This document shows, one piece after another, positions 26,059-33,856 of a DNA stretch of 64,000 nucleotides. The stretch's first letter is position 1; each line of letters opens with the position of its first letter. The DNA is from Nitrosococcus halophilus Nc 4. Its GTDB lineage: Bacteria; Pseudomonadota; Gammaproteobacteria; Nitrosococcales; Nitrosococcaceae. The position numbers were made by a program, and so were the translations under genes. The stretch lies in assembly GCF_000024725.1 (NCBI RefSeq), contig NC_013960.1:372001-436000 (forward strand), written 5' to 3'. The notes beneath the pieces were generated by a model. That model ran no database searches and was not told where the DNA came from. It saw only the letters and a list, made by a program, of their open reading frames with translations.

Positions 26059-27048
26059 ATGCTCTGGAAACACGGATTCCTGATTATTTTTCTATCAATT
26101 GTTTTCTGCGCGCAGGAGACCAATGCCGCAGGCCCTGAACATGGCCCTATTTGTCGCCATATTCAACATCAACAAGACATGGCGACCTGTCATGATGAAG
26201 CCGTTTGGAAAGTGCTTGCAAAGCAAAGGGTCGATGACGAAGCACTGCCGTCCCGGCATATCACCTTATTTGTTGGTGGCGATCCGATCCAGAGAGCCGG
26301 GCAATTATGGGAAACGGGCTTTGTCCCGCCAGGTCGGGATGTTGCTCCCTGGCCCTTCACCTTGCCCGTAGATTGGAACGCAGACCCCTTTCAGGATCGT
26401 AATTGGCGTTTTCATCTGCATGCCTGGCGAATGATCGACCCCATGATCGTGGCGTGGGAACGCACCGGGGATAAAAGATACCTCCAGGACGCGCTGAAGG
26501 TCATGACCGACTGGCAGGATTACCATTTCGGTCGCAACCGGCGCAGTGCTTTTCAGTGGTATGACATGTCTGTCGGCCTGCGGGCCATGAAATTGGCGTA
26601 TGTCCTGGACAGGGTTTTGCAAGGGGAGGTTGCAAGCGACCTGCCGACCTGGCAGACATTGGTGCACCTTGCCCACACCCACGCCCAGAGTTTGACCGAC
26701 CCAACCGAGCTTTCCCGAGGTAATCATGGGTTGTTCCAGTTGCACGGGCTGATGGCATTGTGCTCGATCCTTCCGGATGTGGATACTTGCCAGGGCCATG
26801 AGAAATATGTCTTGCGCGAGATGCGGGACTTGCTCCTGCGTCAATTCAGCAGCGAGGGCGTGCACCTGGAAGGTGCTCCGGAATATCATTTCTTTGCCTT
26901 GAGCACGGTCAGGCGCATGACCAGGACCGGCTGGTACGACCAGTTCGCCTTCGTCCGGGAACTTATGGACAAGGTCGAAAAAAACCGATTCTGGATGGTA
27001 CACCCTGATGGCACCATGGTGACGGTGGGCGATTCCGAGCCCAAGCGG
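26059..27048 (+). pseudogene. Heparinase II/III or alginate-lyase-like gene, N-terminal half (cut by IS256-type element)
   Basis: It begins with a signal peptide (MLWKHGFLIIFLSIVFCAQETNAA), so the intact product was exported. It then shows an alpha/alpha-toroid lyase domain with RNWRFHLHAWRMIDPMIVAW, SRGNHGLFQLHGLMAL (conserved Asn-His) and EGVHLEGAPEYHFFALS. Reading stops soon after 27048, where the insertion element begins; the other half resumes at 28364. Intact, it would have been about 630 residues. Such periplasmic polysaccharide lyases are common in exopolysaccharide operons, where they trim or degrade the chain. Confidence 0.85.
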
Positions 27049-28363
27049 GGGTGTACAAATAACTGTGTAACTGGTGATCTGTAATTAACAACAAGGAGAA
27101 AGCACTGATGACCAGTATTGAAAAAAAGACCGATGAGTTGCTGGATGAACTTCTGAAGGAGTGCAATAGCCCGAAAGAGGTTCTGGGCGAGCATGGGTTA
27201 TTGAAGCAGCTGAGCAAGCGCTTGGTGGAGCGGGTTTTGGAGGCTGAGCTGACTGAGCACCTAGGGTACGCGCCCCATGCTCAGGAAGGTCGGGGCAGTG
27301 GCAACAGCCGCAACGGCAAGAGCAAGAAGCGGGTTCAGAGCGAGGCGGGGCAATTGGAAATCGAGGTGCCACGGGACCGCAATGGGAATTTTGAGCCGCA
27401 ATTGGTCAAGAAACGTCAGCGTCGGCTGGAGGGCTTTGATGAGAAGGTGCTAGCGCTGTATGCCCGGGGGCTCTCGACCCGAGAGATTGAGGCGCAGCTG
27501 GAAGAGCTCTATGGGGTGGAGGTCTCCCCGGCGCTGATTTCCCAGGTGACCGATGCGGTGTTGGAGGAGGTGCGGGCCTGGCAAAGCCGGCCCCTATCGG
27601 CCGTCTATCCCATCCTATATTTTGATGCCTTGTTTGTGAAATCACGCCAGGAGGGCATGGTGAAAACGAAAGCAGTGTACTTAGCCCTGGGGGTCAATCT
27701 AGAGGGAGAGAAAGAGCTGTTAGGGATGTGGATGAGTGAAAACGAAGGGGCTAAATTCTGGCTGTCGGTATTCAATGAGCTGAAAAACCGGGGGGTCGAG
27801 GATTGCTTTATTGCCTGCGTGGACGGGCTCAAGGGCCTGCCTGAGGCCATCGAGGCGGTGTTTCCACAGGCCCAGGTTCAGCTGTGCATCGTGCACAAGG
27901 TGCGCGGCTCGCTGAAGTATGTCCCCTGGAAACAGCGCCGGGCCGTGGCGGCCGACCTGCGGGCCATCTATGGCGCCGCGACCCTGGCCGAGGCCGAACA
28001 GGCCCTAGAGCGCTTCTCAGCGCGTTGGGATGAGACATATCCGGCCATCAGCCCCAGCTGGCGGGCCGATTGGTCACGGCTGACGGTCTTCTTTGATTAC
28101 CCACCCCAGATCCGGCGAGCCATTTATACCACCAACGCCATCGAATCATTGAACTATTCACTACGAAAAGTCTTGAAAAACCGGGGCGCTTTTCCCACGG
28201 ATGAAGCCATTTTCAAGGTGCTCTATCTGGCCCTGAACAATATCACCAAAAAATGGACTCAACCCATTCGGGACTGGAAGGCCGCCCTCAATCAATTCGT
28301 CATCCTCTTCGCTGAGCGGATGCCCAAGTGAAAATTAGTTACACAAAAAACTTGACACCCTCG
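27049..28363 (+). mobile_element. IS256-family insertion sequence
   Basis: Imperfect terminal repeats begin GGGTGT at both ends (about 27049-27072 and the complement of 28337-28360), with GTGTAACT conserved at the inner end. The flanks CCCAAGCGG (27040-27048) and CCCAAGCAG (28364-28372) form a 9-bp target duplication with one mismatch, in the same reading phase of the interrupted gene. The single gene inside encodes the transposase. A 3-bp uncertainty remains at the right border. Confidence 0.88.
27108..28331 (+). CDS. IS256-family (mutator type) transposase
   Basis: This 407-aa protein has the family's N-terminal LKQLSKRLVERVLEAELTEHLGY and RNGKSKKRV. The DDE catalytic residues lie in YFDALFVK (first Asp), ACVDGLKGLPEAI (second Asp) and YTTNAIESLNYSLRK (Glu). 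Length is normal and there is no frameshift, so it is probably active. ATG 27108 follows an AAGGAG site. The single-mismatch target duplication suggests that insertion into the lyase gene is fairly recent. Confidence 0.95.
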   Translation: MTSIEKKTDELLDELLKECNSPKEVLGEHGLLKQLSKRLVERVLEAELTEHLGYAPHAQEGRGSGNSRNGKSKKRVQSEAGQLEIEVPRDRNGNFEPQLVKKRQRRLEGFDEKVLALYARGLSTREIEAQLEELYGVEVSPALISQVTDAVLEEVRAWQSRPLSAVYPILYFDALFVKSRQEGMVKTKAVYLALGVNLEGEKELLGMWMSENEGAKFWLSVFNELKNRGVEDCFIACVDGLKGLPEAIEAVFPQAQVQLCIVHKVRGSLKYVPWKQRRAVAADLRAIYGAATLAEAEQALERFSARWDETYPAISPSWRADWSRLTVFFDYPPQIRRAIYTTNAIESLNYSLRKVLKNRGAFPTDEAIFKVLYLALNNITKKWTQPIRDWKAALNQFVILFAERMPK

Positions 28364-29266
28364 CCCAAGCAGCGCAATCTAACCTTTCCAGCGGGAAACC
28401 AAGAATGCGAAGGTGCAAGTCACGGAAAGGAAAGCTGTTATAGGTTGCAGGAATTCCGGGAAACCGGCTACGCCATGGTCCGCAGCGACTGGGCCGTTCC
28501 CCCGGAACAGGCCTCCATGTTGTTCTTTATGGCCTCTTTCCACGAGCCGGCACACAAGTTGCCTGATGATTTGAGCTTCGAATGGTACGACCGCGGCGGA
28601 CGCATTCTCACCAATGCTGGAAAATACTCCTACAATAGCGATGAGTGGCGCAATTACGTCGCTTCCACCCGTGCGCACAACACCGTGGAAATCGATAAAC
28701 GCAGCTTTTCCACCCGTTTAGCGGACGCCTACGGTTCGGCTTTGCAGGAGGTGCAGCGCCAGGACGGCGCCTTTCTTCTGCGGGGCAGTCTTTTCCACAA
28801 ACACCTTTCCACCACCCACGACCGGACATTGCTCTACGCGCCCGGCCGTTGGCTGGCTGTGATCGATTCCATGGGTGCAGACCGGCCGCGATCATATACT
28901 CAATGGTTTCATTTCACCCCGGATATCGAGGTGATTGCCGACGATGGGCGTTATCTGGCCACTCGGAATGACGGGATGAAGGTGCACATCGAACACCTCT
29001 CGCCGGCAGAAGAAACCCTCCTGATCCGTGGCCAGAAGGAACCTTTCATTCAAGGCTGGACTACCCAAACCTACGGACAAATGGAACCGCGCTATGCCCT
29101 GGGGTTCACCCATCAAGAAAACAATTCGACCATGGTCACCTTATTTGGGTTTTCCGATCAGGAGATGGATAAGGCCAGAGAGGCTGTGCAGGCACTGGTC
29201 AGCCGGATGGAATTACCGCGCATCGACTCGGCTCGACTGAGCCCACTTTCGATTAAGAGGGACTAA
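28364..29266 (+). pseudogene. Heparinase II/III or alginate-lyase-like gene, C-terminal half
   Basis: It continues in the same phase after the target duplication (PKQRNLTFPAGNQ). The sequence RETGYAMVRSDWAVPPEQASMLFF, with YNSDEWRNYVASTRAHNTVEID and WLAVIDSMGADRPRSYTQWFHF, is the C-terminal beta-sandwich of the heparinase II/III family, including the STRAHNTV segment. An in-frame ATG at 28328 lies inside the element, so a separate C-terminal fragment might still be translated from the IS end. It would lack the catalytic toroid. Confidence 0.85.
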
Positions 29267-29523
29267 ACACGTCTACTTTGGAAACTGGATTTTGGAAATA
29301 TGGGGTCATGAAATATGGGGTCAGGTCTTGTTAAGTGCATTGAGAACGCTGCGCTGGATCCTCCCATATTTTCTGAGTGTCATCGCTAACACGCTCACGG
29401 CCTCCTGCTCTTAGTTTGAATAGCAAAGTATCTTCGAGAAAATACTTAGAACATACGGCAAAGAAAGAGTAAAATTCATTGTGATATTCTAATTTTTATA
29501 GGCTGGAGGTGATTTCTAGCCCG

Positions 29524-29976
29524 GAGGCTGTTGGAAAACCTTCGTAGGTAGCGGTGGCGGGTTTCGCTTCGTTCCTCCTACGGCTCTACGCTAGAACCTA
29601 CCGACAGAGAGAAAGGAAAATAGAGACGAGGAACAACCTAGATTCGATTTTTAGCCGCAAATGCACGCGAATAAACGCTTATAAAAAATGGCCTGGAATG
29701 ATTTTCTGACGGGCCAACGCTTGCTTGTCTTTAAGCTATTGAAATATTTGCGTTCATAGGCGTTAATTCGCGGCTAAATGCTTTATTTTAGGAGAATTAA
29801 CAAGCAGCGATGGGTTTCGCTACGCACATCCACCCCCCCTTCGTGAGCGGGAGTTTTTATTTTTAGGGTGTGCGGAGCGTAGCGATGGTACCCTTGAGAT
29901 GGAAAAGGAAATCTACAATCAGAGGTGAGTTTTGCCGTACACCATTCATCCTATAAAGAATTTTTCAACGGCTTCT
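29524..29976. repeat. Non-autonomous inverted-repeat element (MITE-like)
   Basis: The ends read GAGGCTGTTGGAAAA (left) and the complement of TTTTTCAACGGCTTC (right), an imperfect terminal inverted repeat. The element is absent from the matching position in copy A (about 14942), which shows directly that it was inserted. It holds no gene. The ends resemble those of the element at 31845-32049, so both belong to one family. Confidence 0.75.
29649..29778. repeat. Second inverted-repeat element nested in the MITE
   Basis: The left arm (TTTAGCCGCAAATGCACGCG and onward) and the right arm (complement begins TTTAGCCGCGAATTAACGCC) are imperfect inverted repeats of about 30 bp around a core of about 70 bp. 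It appears to be a different small palindromic element inserted into the larger one. Confidence 0.6.
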
Positions 29977-30175
29977 CAGCCTTGTTAGGCCCGTGTCTGA
30001 TAGGTAAGTGACTGATCTTAAAGGTTCTGGGGAAGGCCGTCAAATCTCGATTAAAATACGTGGGAGGTTCCCGCTTGCGCATTTCTATCGGCGTTGGGGT
30101 CTCCCGCACCATAATGGCCGGTGTTATTGGGCTGATCCGGTTTCGACAGCTATGGCATTTCCCGAATAAAATGGC

Positions 30176-31738
30176 ATGAGAAAAATAACGAATAAAATAC
30201 GGCTGTATGTCATTGGCGCTATCCTAAACGGAAAAAACAAATCTCTTAAGAAAAGAATCAGCGAGGTTTTACGGGTTTTGCCACCCCTTCGAGCGGCATG
30301 GTTAGCGGAACTTGGCCATATCTTTTATCCACTGTCGTTGCTCAAAAAAGGCTGCTATGGGTTTTCCAATATCGTTATGTTGAGAGATCGCCTTGCGGAT
30401 ATGGCGGCATTTCTTAATGCCGATAATAGCCATGAGGCTCGAGCCTTTAAATTGCCCCGGAAACCCTACAATGGAAAGGTCTTGTATGCACTCCATTCTT
30501 GCGGGCCATTCGATCCATCAGGCTATGTCTCCCGTTCCGTCGGTTTGATTGGCGCTGTTCAGTCAAAAGGGATTGATACTACGGTGGCCATCCGCCCAGG
30601 CTATCCCTGGGATTTGGCGCAGCATGCCGAGCGCTCGAAGGTTTCTGAAGTCCACTATCAGGGCCTACGGTTCCGCCTGTCGCCGGAATCGCCGGTGACC
30701 CGCCGCCATCCCGAAAGCCGTTATATTAAGGTCTATGGTGAAAGACTACAGGCCCTGGCAGTGGAGAACGACGTCTCCATTATTCATGCCGCATCCAACT
30801 ACCTTAACGGTTGGGCAGCGGCATTGGCCGGCCGTGCGTTGGGTATTCCATCCGTCTATGAAGTGAGGGGCCTATGGCATCTGAGCCGTGCATTTGCAAA
30901 TCCGGATTATGCCGATACGGAACACTATCGCTACTATGAGAAGCGTGAAATCGGCGCCTGTGCTCAAGTTGACCATGTGATTACCTTGTCTGACGGTCTT
31001 CGGCAATGGTTGATGGCGCGTGGTATTTCAGGCGATAAAATCAGCGTGGTGGGTAACGCTGCGTTTCTCCCGTCAGTCGAAAAAAAAGATGAGGCATCGA
31101 CGGCGTTGGCTGTCCGTCGGCATTATGGTATTCCCGCCGACGCTCAAGTCATGGGTTACCTGGGCGCTATCGTTGAGTATGAAGGGCTTGATATTTTAAT
31201 TCGCGCCCATGCGCGCACACCCCTAAAGCATAGGCCCTATTTACTCATCGTGGGAAGCGGCAAGCATGAGCTTGTATTGCGCGAGTTGGTTGGCTCACTG
31301 GAAACAGCAACACAAGTTGTATTTGCTGGCCGGGTTTCACCTGATCAAGTATCCGCGCACTATTTAGCAATGGATGCGGTTGCGCTGCCACGCCGTGACG
31401 ATATGCTCACGCGCCTTGTTCCTGCCATTAAGCCGTTTGAAATTATTGCCCATCATCGCCCACTGCTCATCAGCCATGCCCTGGCCACTGCGCTGGGCAA
31501 TACGCTGCCCGAGGGTTATAGGGTAATAGATTTTGATTCAGTCGATAGGTTGGATTTGTTGGTGGAGACTAATAGGGATGGGCGATGCCCAGTGAAAGTC
31601 CCCACCTGGGAGGAACGTGCGGCACAGTTAGTGGATCTGTATGAGCAGCTAGCTGATATCGGCCAGCGGCAATCTGCGCCAGGGGATGCCCCTATCAAGC
31701 CGCCGCCGGGACCTTTGGAGCCCAACCCCGCACCCTAA
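30176..31738 (+). CDS. GT4 family glycosyltransferase, intact copy
   Basis: This 520-aa GT-B protein has GKVLYALHSCGPFDPSGYVSRSVGLIGAV, the start of the acceptor half, preceded by about 90 residues of N-terminal extension. It continues with HAASNYLNGWAAALAGRALGIPSVYEVRGLW. In the donor half VMGYLGAIVEYEGLDILIRA and the pattern from VALPRRDDMLTRLVPAIKPFEIIAHHRPLLIS replace the usual E-x7-E. The broken twin at 15172-15680 lacks all of the second half. ATG 30176 lies in sequence differing from copy A, so the start may have been created by a local change; ATG use further in is also possible. Confidence 0.82.
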   Translation: MRKITNKIRLYVIGAILNGKNKSLKKRISEVLRVLPPLRAAWLAELGHIFYPLSLLKKGCYGFSNIVMLRDRLADMAAFLNADNSHEARAFKLPRKPYNGKVLYALHSCGPFDPSGYVSRSVGLIGAVQSKGIDTTVAIRPGYPWDLAQHAERSKVSEVHYQGLRFRLSPESPVTRRHPESRYIKVYGERLQALAVENDVSIIHAASNYLNGWAAALAGRALGIPSVYEVRGLWHLSRAFANPDYADTEHYRYYEKREIGACAQVDHVITLSDGLRQWLMARGISGDKISVVGNAAFLPSVEKKDEASTALAVRRHYGIPADAQVMGYLGAIVEYEGLDILIRAHARTPLKHRPYLLIVGSGKHELVLRELVGSLETATQVVFAGRVSPDQVSAHYLAMDAVALPRRDDMLTRLVPAIKPFEIIAHHRPLLISHALATALGNTLPEGYRVIDFDSVDRLDLLVETNRDGRCPVKVPTWEERAAQLVDLYEQLADIGQRQSAPGDAPIKPPPGPLEPNPAP

Positions 31739-31844
31739 GCACCTCTAAAAATCAGTAATTCTACAGGATAAGCGTGAGGGGATAAGGAATGTCGTATTGT
31801 GGCTACATAGGTGATGGATATGCACATAAACTCATACATATAAG

Positions 31845-32049
31845 GCTAAGAAGCTGTTGGAAAATATCTTTATGGGTAGGGTGGGTTGAGCGTAGCGACC
31901 GATTCGCCGGGAGCGCATTGGGGCCTCCGAAGGATGCCCATAGGGAAGGGGGGCCTCGCCGCTGTTTGTTGGTCCCCCTTTCCATGGTGCGCATCGCTGC
32001 GCTCTGCACACCCTACGCTGTCATCAAAATTTTCCAACAGCTTCTTAGC
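31845..32049. repeat. MITE with perfect 21-bp terminal inverted repeats
   Basis: The left end 31845-31865 (GCTAAGAAGCTGTTGGAAAA plus T) is the exact reverse complement of 32029-32049. The body of about 160 bp contains GGTGGGTTGAGCGTAGCGAC-type sequence and no gene. A TA lies at both outer edges of the AGAAGCTG core (31847 and 32046), which would fit an IS630/Tc1-like target duplication. It ends 22 bp before the start codon of the next gene. Confidence 0.9.
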
Positions 32050-32071
32050 TTTTCTCGGATTCGTTGATGCA

Positions 32072-33814
32072 ATGAATAATAAATTCTTGAATTTAACATT
32101 GGATTATCTGGCTTGGGTTCGAGCGCTATCCATTAAGATTTGGATAAACTCGGCGCTGAAGCTTTTTTTTGGTGTTTTGTTGTTTTTAACGAATCAACTT
32201 TCTATTGTTCTGGCTTTCTTCCTGCCCTTGAAAGTCATTATTTTGGTTGGCTCTGAGGGGGTGCCTCGCTATTTGCGAGCCTTCGTTACCGAGGAAAATA
32301 AAAACGAATTCATCGTCTGGTTTGCGATTGGGGCTTTCGTTTTTTATTTGCTGTTTTTGTTAACGGGCTATCTGATGAATCGGCTGGGGGTATCGGCGGC
32401 CACGGAGATTCTGGGTCGTGCAAAAAAGGTGGCCCTGTTTCATCAGCAAGAGCTGTTTGCAAAAGATGTCTTCCTGAGGGTGGCCCGTACTTGGGGCACT
32501 TATTTTATGGTGTTCCTTGGCTTTGCTTTGGGGTTAATCCTCGAGTGGCGGGTATTTTCGGTGTTGCTGGTATTTGTGGTGGCTGAATATGCGGGTTTCG
32601 CCTATCTCTGGCAACAGTATCAAGAACCAGAGAACAGCGCCAAGCTTATGCGCTTTTTACGTAATCGTTCCGTTATTCTTGATGGGGTCTCGGCACTAAA
32701 CTTCTTTACTGGGTTCGGCATTCTATTTTATCTGTTTTTGATTGATAGCAGTCTAAACTTTATTATCGGTATATTGCTGATAATGATGACTCAACAGATA
32801 TTCCGGCGCCTGGTGGTGGCCATTAATGATGCGGTATTTTTGGTCCAGCAGAAAGCAAAAATTCAAACGGTTTTTTTTACCTATGCGCACTTGGATACGC
32901 AGGGTAAACATATTCATCATAGTTTTGAGAAAATGCTCTTACCCGAGCGGCGAGAAGCCCTTTTCGCCACTGCCGCGCCGGGTTTAAGTCAAGGTGATGT
33001 GGCGGGTTGGCGTTGGGTGGACTGTAATATCATGGGAGTGGCGGTTTATTCTTTAGAATCGGCGGAGGGAGAAAAAGGGCACGCCTGTTACTGGCTTAAA
33101 TGCTATGCCGGGGATAAATTTAATCTTTTACAAAAAGAGCGTTTAGCGTATGAGAGGGGGGCGAGTGGGATGCAGGGGATGGCCCCGCAGCTTATTAATG
33201 AAGGCAGTTACCACGGTACCCCCTTTTTATTGTTGCAGGGTGGGGTTTTGAAGCGTATTCAGCGGCGGGAATTTAAACACAGATTTAAAGCGGCGCGTTT
33301 GAAATTATGGTCCCTTATTCCTGATGGGCAGATCGTGAGTATGTTACAGCGGACTTTTCCCACTCTGGAAAAACGTTTGCATAAAAACAAGTTGTCGCTA
33401 ATGTCTCTGGCTAGCCGGGATGCTGATGAATATGGCCGGATTGCACGGTTTGTGGAACGCTCTGAGATCTTCACGGATTTTATTAGCACAATGCCATTGT
33501 TCATTACCAATAATGTTTTTAAGGAAAACAACTTGTTTTTAGATGCAGAGGAACAACCGGTGTTTCTTCATTGGCATAGAATGGCTCTGGAACCGGTTTG
33601 TTCCGACATTACTCCTAATAGTTTGGAGGTTTTTTTTGATTTAGAGGAAATTGCAGCCCATTTGCAAGAACACCGCTCGGATGCAGCCAATATTACCGCT
33701 TTGGATCTAAAAAAAATAGTGTATTTAGCGGCCATTGAGCGGGCTATTAGCTTGCAGCTTTATGGTGAGGCGTTGGATTTGGTTCAGCCTACCCTAGAGA
33801 TGTTTGATGCCTGA
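32072..33814 (+). CDS. Multispanning membrane protein with a C-terminal domain of uncertain, possibly kinase-like fold
   Basis: The protein has 580 aa. The first 270 residues hold about six hydrophobic segments (near 24-50, 75-95, 138-155, 160-178, 205-225, 230-245), spaced like an ABC-exporter membrane domain, but no ATP-binding cassette is present. The last 300 residues are soluble. YWLKCYAGDKFNLLQKERLAYE, GTPFLLLQGG and FKENNLFLDAEEQPVFLHWH, then EPVCSDI, recall the Lys, hinge and catalytic-loop positions of APH-type kinases in degraded form. I do not recognise an established family. ATG 32072 is chosen because upstream codons lie in the MITE. It is the last gene of the glycan block. Confidence 0.6.
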   Translation: MNNKFLNLTLDYLAWVRALSIKIWINSALKLFFGVLLFLTNQLSIVLAFFLPLKVIILVGSEGVPRYLRAFVTEENKNEFIVWFAIGAFVFYLLFLLTGYLMNRLGVSAATEILGRAKKVALFHQQELFAKDVFLRVARTWGTYFMVFLGFALGLILEWRVFSVLLVFVVAEYAGFAYLWQQYQEPENSAKLMRFLRNRSVILDGVSALNFFTGFGILFYLFLIDSSLNFIIGILLIMMTQQIFRRLVVAINDAVFLVQQKAKIQTVFFTYAHLDTQGKHIHHSFEKMLLPERREALFATAAPGLSQGDVAGWRWVDCNIMGVAVYSLESAEGEKGHACYWLKCYAGDKFNLLQKERLAYERGASGMQGMAPQLINEGSYHGTPFLLLQGGVLKRIQRREFKHRFKAARLKLWSLIPDGQIVSMLQRTFPTLEKRLHKNKLSLMSLASRDADEYGRIARFVERSEIFTDFISTMPLFITNNVFKENNLFLDAEEQPVFLHWHRMALEPVCSDITPNSLEVFFDLEEIAAHLQEHRSDAANITALDLKKIVYLAAIERAISLQLYGEALDLVQPTLEMFDA

Positions 33815-33856
33815 TTTGCTTGTGGCCGGTTTTTACCCTCTCAAAATAAAGGTGAT

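Larger units (their letters stand above)
29267..30175 (+). other. Intergenic region: repeat copy B leader with nested inserted elements
   Basis: No gene is visible. The outer parts (29326-29522 and 29977-30175) match the leader of copy A at 14741-15170. The middle is an inserted inverted-repeat element with another inside it. A GGGGTCAGGT motif occurs at the start in both copies. Confidence 0.7.
29326..30826 (+). repeat. Direct repeat copy B (pairs with 14741-15680)
   Basis: It is homologous to copy A from the GGGGTCAGGT box through the leader and into the glycosyltransferase gene up to about codon 217. Homology ends near 30826, where copy A switches to pseI-like DNA. Differences are scattered substitutions, the inserted element at 29524-29976 and the 78-bp segment between the CAGGCTAT repeats. 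Confidence 0.85.
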
